Shown one piece after another: positions 14,231 to 21,106 of a stretch of 64,000 nt of DNA. Location: the NCBI RefSeq assembly GCF_000739455.1, contig NZ_CP009211.1, positions 1,184,508 through 1,248,507 on the forward strand. The letters run 5' to 3'. This DNA is from Corynebacterium imitans (GTDB lineage Bacteria > Actinomycetota > Actinomycetes > Mycobacteriales > Mycobacteriaceae). The position numbers and the translations under genes were made by a program. Below the pieces are notes generated by a model. That model saw only the letters and a list, made by a program, of their open reading frames with translations. It did not search any database and had not been told where the DNA came from. Numbering within the stretch: the first letter of the stretch is position 1; the number at the start of each line of letters is the position of its first letter.

Positions 14231-15502
14231 ATGGTCACGATGCCTGTGCCAAAGGGCTTTTACGTCACCAGCGGTTTTGGGCCGCGCTCTGGTGGCTACC
14301 ATTGGGGTACCGATTTTGGCCTAGACGGCGGGTCAGGTGGCAAGCCTGTCTACGCCGTCAAAGACGGTACCGTCACCCGCGCTGGTGCCGCATCCGGTTT
14401 TGGCCGGTGGGTGACAGTCGACCACCCCGCATCTAATGGTGGCGGGGAGACGGTCTACGGCCACGTCATCCCCGAGGTCACGGTGGGGCAGTCTGTGCGC
14501 GAAGGGCAGCGGATCGCCCGCATCGACCCCGACTCGCGCACCAACGGTGGGGTAGCCCCGCACCTGCACCTCGAGTGGCACCGCTATTCGTGGGTGCCAC
14601 CCGGCCCGGACAGGCTCAACCCAGCGCACATGCTCAAGGGCGCACGGTGGGTAGGCGACAAGCCAACAGTGGGGCGCGTCGCTACCGCCGCCGCAGCAAA
14701 CGTCCTCGACTGGACGCAGCGCTTCACCTTCGGAAAGCCAAGGCCCACCCACCACATCAAAAGCATCATCATCCACGTCACCGTCAACCCACCCGGCACA
14801 CCGGCAGAAAACGTCGCGCAATACCAGATCAACAGTCGGTCTGGCTCCTACCACGAGCTCACAGACACCACGATCAAGCACCTCATCGAAAATACCGACG
14901 ACTGGCTCACCTGGTCAACCGGAAACTGGGGCAACAACATCGGCCTACACCGGTCTTTCGTCATGCGGGGCAGCGAAACACGCGCACAGTGGCTCGTCTA
15001 CATCGACATGCTGCGTGAAGCCGCGCAGCGCGACGCGGAATGGTGCCGAAAATACAACATCCCACCGGTCAAACTCACCGCAGCTGACCTACGCGCCGGG
15101 AAGAAAGGCTTCACCGGCCACCTGGAAACTGGCCAAGCATGGGGCGGCACCGACCACGTCGACCCAGGCACCGGGTTCCCCTGGGACATCTACCTCGGCC
15201 TTGTCCGCGACTACCTCAACGGCACCAACAAGAAGGAGGGCAACATGCTCACCACGAAATACTTCACCGACTTCATCAAGGGCTTCATCGGCCCCGTCAT
15301 CTCCGATGTCAAGGACATTCGCCAGCAGCTCACGGGTGGGCGTGACGCCGGGCAGTACGGCGGCTGGTCAATCTCCCAACTGGTGCGCAACTACCGGTCG
15401 AAGCCGGGAGACCGCGGCACGATCCCGGAGATGATCGCCGTCGCGCTTACCGAGATCGAGGAGCTGCGCGAGGACGTCAAGGCACTCAAGGAGGAACGCT
15501 AA
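14231..15502 (+). CDS. endolysin: M23 peptidase plus N-acetylmuramoyl-L-alanine amidase
   Basis: 423 residues from ATG 14231 behind AAGGAGGTAAGG. Residues 10-125 form an M23 (LytM) metallopeptidase: His24 and Asp28 in YHWGTDFG, and His111/His113 in HLHLEWH are the usual zinc and catalytic positions. Residues about 170-330 form an amidase_2 (T7-lysozyme-like) domain: His182 in IIHVTVNP, GLHRSF, His297 in GHLETG and His309 in GTDHVDPG. Residues 339-423 are a helical C-terminal region with a final coiled coil. It degrades host peptidoglycan at the end of infection. There is no signal peptide, so it needs the holin encoded next. Carrying two catalytic domains is less common than one. An internal start at 15245 is described separately. 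Confidence 0.88.
   Translation: MVTMPVPKGFYVTSGFGPRSGGYHWGTDFGLDGGSGGKPVYAVKDGTVTRAGAASGFGRWVTVDHPASNGGGETVYGHVIPEVTVGQSVREGQRIARIDPDSRTNGGVAPHLHLEWHRYSWVPPGPDRLNPAHMLKGARWVGDKPTVGRVATAAAANVLDWTQRFTFGKPRPTHHIKSIIIHVTVNPPGTPAENVAQYQINSRSGSYHELTDTTIKHLIENTDDWLTWSTGNWGNNIGLHRSFVMRGSETRAQWLVYIDMLREAAQRDAEWCRKYNIPPVKLTAADLRAGKKGFTGHLETGQAWGGTDHVDPGTGFPWDIYLGLVRDYLNGTNKKEGNMLTTKYFTDFIKGFIGPVISDVKDIRQQLTGGRDAGQYGGWSISQLVRNYRSKPGDRGTIPEMIAVALTEIEELREDVKALKEER
15245..15502 (+). CDS. possible internally translated C-terminal endolysin fragment
   Basis: Within the endolysin gene, AAGGAGG (15233-15239) lies five bases before an in-frame ATG at 15245. Initiation there would yield an 85-residue protein identical to the endolysin C-terminus (MLTTKYFTDFIKGFIGPVIS and the coiled coil). 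Some endolysins are known to make such a separate wall-binding subunit by secondary translation. Here it is predicted only from the perfect ribosome binding site and the domain boundary. Confidence 0.45.
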   Translation: MLTTKYFTDFIKGFIGPVISDVKDIRQQLTGGRDAGQYGGWSISQLVRNYRSKPGDRGTIPEMIAVALTEIEELREDVKALKEER

Positions 15503-15879
15503 TGAACCCGCAAATTCAAATCGCAGTAGAGAATGCGCTTGCCGCCCAGCCGTGGTGGGCGCGCCGTAAGGACACCATCACCGCTGTGGCGGGCACTATC
15601 ATGCAGCTTGCGAACGTGGCGGTGGCCTACACCGCCGATGGCCCAGAATGGGCAAGCGTCGCGGTCGCCTTGCTTATCGGCTTGTGCCAGATCGTCGTCC
15701 ATGCTGGTACGCCAGGGGCGATTACCCCGTCTATGGCTGCGCGGCTAGAGGATGAAGCGCCCGCGCCGGACGATGAGGGTGGTCTTGCCGATGGTGCACA
15801 GGCGAACGAGCTGGCAGGGATCGCTATGGCTAACCCGGATGATCCGGGGGTGTATGAGGGGGCGCACCGTGCCGAGTAA
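15502..15879 (+). CDS. holin
   Basis: 125 residues; the ATG at 15502 shares a base with the endolysin stop, and GGAGGAACG lies just upstream. Two hydrophobic segments (about 27-45, ITAVAGTIMQLANVAVAY, and 51-68, ASVAVALLIGLCQIVVHAG) are followed by an acidic tail of about 50 residues. Size, two membrane segments and position after the endolysin match phage holins of actinobacteria, which form the pores that release endolysin to the wall. Confidence 0.75.
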   Translation: MNPQIQIAVENALAAQPWWARRKDTITAVAGTIMQLANVAVAYTADGPEWASVAVALLIGLCQIVVHAGTPGAITPSMAARLEDEAPAPDDEGGLADGAQANELAGIAMANPDDPGVYEGAHRAE

Positions 15880-16306
15880 ACGCAAGCTGTCGGCAACCTT
15901 GCAGCGTTGGATGCCGCGCCTGCTCGCGCTTTACTGGGCCAAGTTCTCCATTCACACCACCTACGCCTACATCTCGCTCGTTCCGCCGCAGCTCGCACAA
16001 GTCGACGGTGTGACACCTATCCCGCTGTGGCTGGTGTGGAGCGCGCCCGCCGTCATTCTAGTGCTCGGAGTGTTCATCCCGCCGTGCGCGAGCACGAGGG
16101 CACAGAACGTGGCCAGGTGGTTGCGCATCGGTGGCTGTTTCTTGCTCACCGTAGGGATGATCATCTGGTCTTCCGCGTTCTACCTCGACCCGCCGCGTGG
16201 CTGGGTATCGGGCAAAAACTACGAGGCATTGGCCGTCATGTTGGCCTTCACCACTTGGTTTATCGCACGCGATGAGACAGGCAGAAAGCGGGTGATGCGT
16301 GAGTGA
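15869..16306 (+). CDS. small phage membrane protein
   Basis: 145 residues from GTG 15869 with GAGGGGG six bases upstream; the frame is open further upstream but only in antisense-like, Arg-rich sequence overlapping the holin. Three or four membrane segments are seen (around YAYISLVPPQLAQ, WLVWSAPAVILVLGVFIP, GGCFLLTVGMIIWSSAF and EALAVMLAFTTWFI). It overlaps the holin by 11 bases and the next gene by four. Membrane proteins in this slot of actinophage lysis cassettes may act as second holins or antiholins; the exact role is unknown. Confidence 0.6.
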   Translation: MPSKRKLSATLQRWMPRLLALYWAKFSIHTTYAYISLVPPQLAQVDGVTPIPLWLVWSAPAVILVLGVFIPPCASTRAQNVARWLRIGGCFLLTVGMIIWSSAFYLDPPRGWVSGKNYEALAVMLAFTTWFIARDETGRKRVMRE

Positions 16307-16695
16307 GCACGGAGATTCTTGTCGGTCTGATCTCGCTGATCGGCGGTATCATCGTCGCGGCTATCGGCTGGCTGGGCAGGCGGGATGAGACGACAACGAC
16401 GGCGTCGGAGACGCTGATTAATGGGCAGTCGGCCCGCATCGACAAACTCGAGACCAGACTGGACAGCGTCGAGTTCGCGCTGCGGGAAACTCGCGAGGAG
16501 CTACAGGCGATCCAATCGCATGCTGGTGACCTTCGCGATGCGCTCAGGCGCGCCTTGGTGTGGATTAGCGAAGCGCTGGAGCATTTCCGCTCGCCGGAGT
16601 CGATTGCCCCGCCGGATGAGCCGGATGTGGAAGCATGGCGGAAGCTAATCGAGTCCCCGCCCAGGGCGCGTAATCCGCCGACAAACTCAACCTAG
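16303..16695 (+). CDS. lysis-cassette membrane protein with coiled coil
   Basis: 130 residues from GTG 16303, overlapping the previous stop. One N-terminal membrane segment (ILVGLISLIGGIIVAAIGWL, residues 4-23) is followed by a heptad-rich coiled coil (QSARIDKLETRLDSVEFALR) and a Pro-rich tail. This is the plan of spanin-like or DUF2746-type proteins in actinophage lysis cassettes. It is the last phage gene before the strong terminator at 16704. Confidence 0.6.
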   Translation: MSTEILVGLISLIGGIIVAAIGWLGRRDETTTTASETLINGQSARIDKLETRLDSVEFALRETREELQAIQSHAGDLRDALRRALVWISEALEHFRSPESIAPPDEPDVEAWRKLIESPPRARNPPTNST

Positions 16696-16703
16696 CCTTA
16701 TTT

Positions 16704-16742
16704 GACCCCTGCTCTGGCTGCGCGCCAGGGTGGGGGTCTTTT
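16704..16742 (+). terminator. strong terminator closing the phage late operon
   Basis: GACCCC (16704-16709) pairs with GGGGTC (16733-16738), with a nested CTGGC/GCCAG stem (16714-16718 and 16724-16728), followed by TTTT. Confidence 0.8.
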
Positions 16743-16837
16743 CGTGTTTTTGGGGTGGGTTTTGTGACTGCATTTTGACTACAAAAACCCCCGGAAACCC
16801 CCGGAATCGCCCGGAAAACGTTTTAGCGTCACAAGAA
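16743..16837. other. prophage end, candidate attachment region
   Basis: No gene fits here. The stretch holds three consecutive 10-base units (ACCCCCGGAA at 16787 and 16797, then TCGCCCGGAA at 16807) and an inverted repeat TTGTGAC (16762-16768) / GTCACAA (16828-16834). It lies between the last phage gene and the 3' end of a tRNA gene, where the arm sites of a tRNA-directed integrase would be expected. The att core cannot be defined without the other prophage end. Confidence 0.4.
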
Positions 16838-16879
16838 CAAAAACACCCCGCCACCAGCATTTATGCCGGTCGCGGGGCG
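16838..16879 (-). terminator. terminator of the tRNA transcript
   Basis: Read on the minus strand, CCCCGC (complement of 16872-16877) pairs with GCGGGG (complement of 16846-16851); a nested stem has ACCGGCA/TGCTGGT with one G-T pair; it is followed by TTTTTG. It is placed 12 bases beyond the tRNA 3' end. Confidence 0.7.
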
Positions 16880-16890
16880 TTACGAAATTG

Positions 16891-16964
16891 TGCCCCAGGT
16901 GAGACTCGAACTCACACTGGACGGGTTTTGAATCCGTTGCCTCTGCCAATTGGGCTACTGGGGC
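16891..16964 (-). tRNA. tRNA with anticodon CAA (tRNA-Leu by anticodon)
   Basis: On the minus strand a 74-base cloverleaf is seen: acceptor GCCCCAG/CTGGGGC with discriminator A, D-loop with TTGG, anticodon loop TTCAAAA (anticodon CAA, U33 and A37 present), T-arm GTGAG-TTCGAGT-CTCAC. CCA is not encoded. CAA reads the Leu codon UUG, but the variable loop is only about five bases, whereas tRNA-Leu normally has a long variable arm, and the last anticodon-stem pair (A31-C39) is mismatched. The gene lies directly upstream of and divergent from polA, and its 3' end faces the prophage. Confidence 0.8.
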
Positions 16965-17025
16965 TCGCGGGAAAGCTTAACCCATCGCCGCACGGATCCG
17001 GAAATTGTGGGCCGCGTAGGGCAGC

Positions 17026-17031
17026 TAGACT
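17026..17031 (+). promoter_or_regulatory. -10 element of a probable leaderless polA promoter
   Basis: TAGACT ends eight bases before the GTG at 17040, and no Shine-Dalgarno sequence precedes the start. Confidence 0.4.
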
Positions 17032-17039
17032 GGGGCACC

Positions 17040-19682
17040 GTGACTGATCAAAAACGCCTTCTGCTCATCGACGGACACTCCATGGCCTTCCGCGCCTTCT
17101 ACGCCCTGCCCGCGGAGAACTTCTCCACCACGGGCGGCCAGCACACGAACGCGGTCTACGGCTTCCTCTCCATGTTTGCCAACATCCTCGCTGACGAGGC
17201 GCCGACGCACGTCGCGGTGGCCTTCGATGTGGGGCGCAAGACCTTCCGCACGGAGCGCTTCCCGGAGTACAAGGCGCAGCGCGAGTCGGCGTCGCCGGAG
17301 TTTAAGGGCCAGGTGCCGATCATCGAAGACGTGCTGCACAGCCTCGGCATCGTGACCTTGTCGAAGGAAAACTTCGAGGCCGACGATATCGTCGCCACGC
17401 TGGTGACCCAGGCGCGCGGTGATTTCGAGATCGTCATCGTCACCGGCGATCGCGACTACCTGCAGCTTGTCGACGCCACCACCACCGTCCTCTACCCAAC
17501 CCGCGGCGTGTCCACGCTCACCCGCTTCACCCCGGAGGAGGTCGAGCGCAAATACGGGCTCACCCCGGAGCAGTACCCGGACTACGCGGCGCTGCGCGGC
17601 GACCCGTCGGATAACCTGCCGAGCGTGCCGAAGGTGGGGGAGAAGACGGCGACGAAGTGGATTGTGCAGTACGGCTCGCTGGCAGAATTGATCGCGCACG
17701 CCGACGAGATCAAGGGCGTGGCGGGCAACAACTTCCGCGAACGCATCGAGCAGGTGCAGCTCAACCGGGAGCTGACCCAGATGGTCACCGACGTCGAACT
17801 GCCGGTCGGCCCGGAGGACCTGGAGCTCAAGACTGCCGACGTGAGCGAGGTCTCCAAGGCTTTCGGCGACCTGCAGTTCGGCGCGAACCTGCGCGAGCGC
17901 GTGCTTGCCGCCGTGCCCACCGACGGCGAAGGCGCGAATGCGCAGCCGCCGGTGGAGCTGCCGGAGGTGGAGGTGGCCGACGAGCCGCTCGACACCTGGC
18001 TTGAGGCGCGCCGCGGCGAGGGCCTTGCCCTCTACCTGTCCGGTACGGCGGTGCCGGCGGGTGGAGATGTGACGGGTTTGGGGATCGTCGATAAGCAGCG
18101 GCGCGGCATCCAGCGCGACACCGCCGACCTTTCCCCGGCCGAGGACGCGGCGCTCAAGGCGTGGCTGGAGTCGGAGGATCCGAAGTATTGCCACGACGCG
18201 AAGGCGGCCTATCACATGCTGCGGGGGCGCGAGATCACGCTGCGCGGCATCGCACACGACACCGCGATCGCCGCCTACCTTTTGCGACCCGGGCAGCGCA
18301 CCTACGAGCTGGAGGACGTCTACCAGCGCCACCTGCAGCGCCAGCTCACCATCGGCGGCGACCAGCTGAGCCTGCTCGCCGACACCTCGCTTATCGACGC
18401 CGCCGCGGCCGTCTTAGAGCTCGCCGAAGCGCTCACCGCGCAGCTGCGCGAGATCGACGAGTACGAGCTCTACGCCGACCTCGAAGTGCCACTGGTGACG
18501 ATCCTTGCCGAGATGGAACACACCGGCATCGCCGTCGACCGCGACGTCCTCGAGGCGCAGCGCAAAGACTTCGCCGACAAGGTGACGCAGGTCGAGGAGA
18601 AGGCGCGCGAACTCGTCGACGAGCCCGACCTCAACCTGTCAAGCCCGAAGCAGCTCTCGGTGGTGCTCTTTGACAAGCTCGCGCTGCCGAAGACGAAGAA
18701 AACGAAGACCGGATACTCCACCGCGGCGAGCGAGATCGAATCGCTGGCCGAGAAGCACCCGCACGAGTTCCTCGACTACCTGCTGCTGCACCGCGAGTAC
18801 CAGAAGATGAAGTCCACCATCGAGGGGCTCATCAAGGCGATCCACGACGACGGGCGGATCCACACCACCTTTAAACAGACGGTTGCATCAACCGGTCGCT
18901 TAAGCTCCGCGGACCCGAACCTGCAGAACATCCCGGTGCGCACCGACGCCGGGCGCGAAATCCGCTCCGCGTTTACCGTGGGCACGGGCTACGACTGCCT
19001 GCTGACCGCCGACTATTCGCAGATCGAGATGCGCGTGATGGCGCACCTTTCCCGCGACGAGGGGCTCATCGACGCGTACAAGACGGGGGAGGACCTGCAC
19101 AACTTCGTCGGCTCCCGCGTCTTCGACGTACCGATCGACGAAGTCACCCCGGAACTGCGCCGCCGCGTTAAGGCGATGAGCTACGGCCTGGTCTACGGGC
19201 TGTCGGCCTACGGGCTGTCGAACCAGCTGGGCATTACTCCCGGCGACGCGAAAGAGATTATGGAGAGCTACTTTGAGCGCTTCGGCGGGGTGAAGCGCTA
19301 CCTCGACGAGGTGGTCGAACAGGCTCGCCGCGACGGGTACACCTCGACGGTGTTTGGGAGGCGTCGCTACCTGCCGGAGCTCAACAGCGATAACCGGGTC
19401 GCGCGCGAGAACGCTGAGCGCGCCGCGCTGAACGCGCCGATCCAGGGCACGGCCGCCGACATCATTAAGGTGGCGATGGTGCGCGTCGACCACGCGCTTG
19501 AAGGCTACGACTCGCGCGTGCTGCTGCAGGTCCACGACGAACTCGTCGTGGAGATCGCCGACGGCGAGCTTGACGCGGTGCGCGAGATTGTGGAGCGCGA
19601 AATGGATCAGGCGATCACGCTTCGCGTCCCGCTGGAGGTATCCGCTGGCACGGGCAAGAACTGGAACGAGGCAGCGCACTAA
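17040..19682 (+). CDS. polA: DNA polymerase I
   Basis: 880 residues from GTG 17040; the frame is open upstream to 16950, but that part overlaps the tRNA and carries no family sequence. Residues 1-290 are the 5'-3' exonuclease (LIDGHSMAFRAFYA, VTGDRDYLQLVD, GDPSDNLPSVPKVGEKTA). The central domain (about 310-500) lacks obvious proofreading carboxylates, as in mycobacterial PolA. The polymerase follows with motif A ADYSQIEMRVMAHLS, motif B RRRVKAMSYGLVYG and motif C LLQVHDELVVEI. In motif B a Tyr replaces the Phe of E. coli (F762). The enzyme fills gaps during Okazaki fragment processing and repair. The N-terminal GTG and the lack of a ribosome binding site fit leaderless expression. Confidence 0.97.
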   Translation: MTDQKRLLLIDGHSMAFRAFYALPAENFSTTGGQHTNAVYGFLSMFANILADEAPTHVAVAFDVGRKTFRTERFPEYKAQRESASPEFKGQVPIIEDVLHSLGIVTLSKENFEADDIVATLVTQARGDFEIVIVTGDRDYLQLVDATTTVLYPTRGVSTLTRFTPEEVERKYGLTPEQYPDYAALRGDPSDNLPSVPKVGEKTATKWIVQYGSLAELIAHADEIKGVAGNNFRERIEQVQLNRELTQMVTDVELPVGPEDLELKTADVSEVSKAFGDLQFGANLRERVLAAVPTDGEGANAQPPVELPEVEVADEPLDTWLEARRGEGLALYLSGTAVPAGGDVTGLGIVDKQRRGIQRDTADLSPAEDAALKAWLESEDPKYCHDAKAAYHMLRGREITLRGIAHDTAIAAYLLRPGQRTYELEDVYQRHLQRQLTIGGDQLSLLADTSLIDAAAAVLELAEALTAQLREIDEYELYADLEVPLVTILAEMEHTGIAVDRDVLEAQRKDFADKVTQVEEKARELVDEPDLNLSSPKQLSVVLFDKLALPKTKKTKTGYSTAASEIESLAEKHPHEFLDYLLLHREYQKMKSTIEGLIKAIHDDGRIHTTFKQTVASTGRLSSADPNLQNIPVRTDAGREIRSAFTVGTGYDCLLTADYSQIEMRVMAHLSRDEGLIDAYKTGEDLHNFVGSRVFDVPIDEVTPELRRRVKAMSYGLVYGLSAYGLSNQLGITPGDAKEIMESYFERFGGVKRYLDEVVEQARRDGYTSTVFGRRRYLPELNSDNRVARENAERAALNAPIQGTAADIIKVAMVRVDHALEGYDSRVLLQVHDELVVEIADGELDAVREIVEREMDQAITLRVPLEVSAGTGKNWNEAAH

Positions 19683-19712
19683 AAGCGCACTCGTTGTCCG
19701 CCTCGTCACCGG

Positions 19713-19762
19713 CGGGCGCGGGGCGTGCATAGCCCTTGTTGGGCAGTGCTTCCCCGCGCCCG
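19713..19762 (+). other. long GC-rich stem-loop after polA
   Basis: CGGGCGCGGGG (19713-19723) pairs perfectly with CCCCGCGCCCG (19752-19762); inside it GCA/TGC and GCCC/GGGC can extend the stem. No T-run follows on either side, so it may be a transcript-end stabiliser, a factor-dependent terminator or part of a larger RNA together with the C-rich hairpins that follow. Confidence 0.5.
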
Positions 19763-19765
19763 TCT

Positions 19766-19866
19766 CCGTTCGTAGCTCCTCACCCCCCCAAAAAAGAGCT
19801 ACGACCCCCGATCCCCCATAGGTGAGGTATCCCCCAATACCTCGGGCTTCTTCCCTCTTCATTTTT
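19766..19866 (+). ncRNA. candidate 6C RNA (two hairpins with C-rich loops)
   Basis: CGTAGCTC (19771-19778) pairs with GAGCTACG (19796-19803) around a loop with seven consecutive C. GAGGTAT (19824-19830) pairs with ATACCTC (19837-19843) around a loop of five C and an A. A T-rich tail ending ATTTTT follows. Two hairpins with C-run loops and a U-rich end are the definition of the actinobacterial 6C RNA. The strand is the one with C loops. Ends are approximate and no promoter was identified. Assigned by structure, not by covariance search. Confidence 0.6.
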
Positions 19867-20133
19867 CAATGCCCCCTGCTGGGGAAGAGGTTTCCGGTGT
19901 GGCTCCGCCGTACCGTTCCGAAAACCAAGGCTGACTTTAACAGCTTCAGAGACTGCTGCCAGCGGACCGTTATTGGTAATTCAGCCATGAGTGATGTTTT
20001 ATATTTTTCGGCAGTTTTCACAATGTGGGATTGCTGTGACCTGCGGCGCTTCCGGGTGGGCGAAATGAACGAATTGCGCAGCATGGAATAGCGACTATGT
20101 TCCCAAACCTTCTGCTTACCCTATTCGGGGGCG
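19867..20133. other. intergenic region without a supported gene
   Basis: Between the C-rich hairpins and the methyltransferase stop I see no gene. A short open frame (19822-20091) overlaps the hairpins, has no ribosome binding site and reads as non-coding sequence. Confidence 0.5.
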
Positions 20134-20871
20134 CTAAGGTGCGAGCGTGGAGAAGATTGCTGTGCCCGGAAAGAGCGCACCGCGTGCGGGCGACCACTGA
20201 CCCCAGGTGGTGGTGAGGTCTGTGGGCCAGGTGGGCTCGGTGACGTCGAGAAGCGAAAAGCCCGCGGTGCGCAGCGCGCGCACCCAGTCGCCGAAGGTGC
20301 GGTGGTACTCCGCGTAGGTCAGTGCGCCTGCCGAATCGCGCTCCTCGTAGGCGCGGTCGAAGTAGCTAATTGCGGCGGTGAAGATGTCCGGGTCGTCGGG
20401 GAAGACCCAGCGCATCGGGTGGGTGACACTAAAGACAAAGCGGCCGCCCGGACGCAGGACGCGGCGGATCTCGGTGAGCGCGACGTCGAGCTCGGCGACG
20501 AAGGGTAGCGCGCCGAAGGCGGAAAACGCGATGTCAAAGGTGTCGTCCCGGTAAGGGATCGCGAGCACGTCGGCCTGGGTGAGCGCGAGGCCGTCCGCGG
20601 CGCGCGCGAGCATGCCAGCGGAGATGTCGAAGCCGGTGACAAGACGTGCGCCTTGACTCGCGAGCCATTCGGTGCAGGCGGCGGAGCCGCAGCCGACTTC
20701 GAGGATGGAGGTGCCGGTGACGTCGCCAAGCAAGCGCGCGTCGGCCTCGTGCAGCATTTCCGGGCACCAGTAGAAGCTGGACAAATACTCAGTGTGATCG
20801 GCGTGGTAGCGCTGCGCGTCCGCGTCCCAAAAACGGCGGTTGGCTTGCGAGGCGGTGGGGCTTAAGCTCAT
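20134..20871 (-). CDS. SAM-dependent methyltransferase (class I)
   Basis: 245 residues from the ATG at 20871 (GAAAGG upstream); an in-frame ATG at 20910 is less well placed. Residues about 60-165 are a Rossmann methyltransferase fold: ILEVGCGSAACTEWLA (SAM-binding loop), TGFDISAGML (acidic residue after strand 2), ADVLAIPYRDDTFDIAFSAF and EIRRVLRPGGRFVFSVTHP. The N-terminal RRFWDADAQRYHADHTEYL is common in family members of Corynebacterium and Mycobacterium that lie beside rpsA. The substrate is unknown. It is transcribed away from rpsA. Confidence 0.85.
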   Translation of the reverse strand: MSLSPTASQANRRFWDADAQRYHADHTEYLSSFYWCPEMLHEADARLLGDVTGTSILEVGCGSAACTEWLASQGARLVTGFDISAGMLARAADGLALTQADVLAIPYRDDTFDIAFSAFGALPFVAELDVALTEIRRVLRPGGRFVFSVTHPMRWVFPDDPDIFTAAISYFDRAYEERDSAGALTYAEYHRTFGDWVRALRTAGFSLLDVTEPTWPTDLTTTWGQWSPARGALFPGTAIFSTLAP

Positions 20872-20917
20872 GGGGCCTTTCGGGGTCGGGGAAAGGGCGG
20901 TGACGTGCATATATGAT

Positions 20918-20946
20918 TTGCTCGCGCAGTTGGCAGGCAGTAGTGT
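20918..20946 (+). promoter_or_regulatory. rpsA promoter
   Basis: TTGCTC (20918-20923), a 17-base spacer and TAGTGT (20941-20946) form a sigma-A-type promoter. Transcription would start near 20951-20953, at the 5' arm of the leader stem. Confidence 0.6.
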
Positions 20947-20950
20947 GTTT

Positions 20951-21106
20951 GGGGCGTATCGCAGTATCGGGGCGACACCAGCCGTAATAGGAGGGCTCGG
21001 GTCGATCCTCGCGCGAGATCCACTCTGGAGTCAAACATGCCCAAGGTGTGAGAGATACGCCCCTGTCCAATCACGATCTCCTATTCAATTCGGAGCACAT
21101 ACACTT
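20951..21106 (+). promoter_or_regulatory. structured rpsA leader RNA
   Basis: The leader starts with GGGGCGTATC (20951-20960), which is perfectly complementary to GATACGCCCC (21054-21063). A second perfect pair, AATAGGAG (20986-20993) with CTCCTATT (21078-21085), crosses the first, so the two are either alternatives or a pseudoknot. A palindromic CTCGCGCGAG lies in the middle. The start codon follows at 21107 behind a weak CGGAG. Autogenous control by protein S1 is plausible but inferred. Confidence 0.5.

Noticed and set aside
1..16742. Gene transfer agent or tailocin instead of a prophage
   Set aside because: A major capsid protein and connectors exclude a tailocin, and adjoining tRNA, full lysis cassette and phage-like gene order favour a prophage; upstream genes would settle it.
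16787..16816. Three 10-base repeats as a CRISPR-like array
   Set aside because: Units are contiguous without spacers; they fit protein-binding repeats better.
16950..17039. N-terminal extension of polA
   Set aside because: It would start inside the divergent tRNA gene and adds no conserved residues; GTG 17040 fits the family start.
19822..20091. 89-codon frame after polA
   Set aside because: Overlaps the C-rich hairpins, no ribosome binding site, composition unlike coding sequence.
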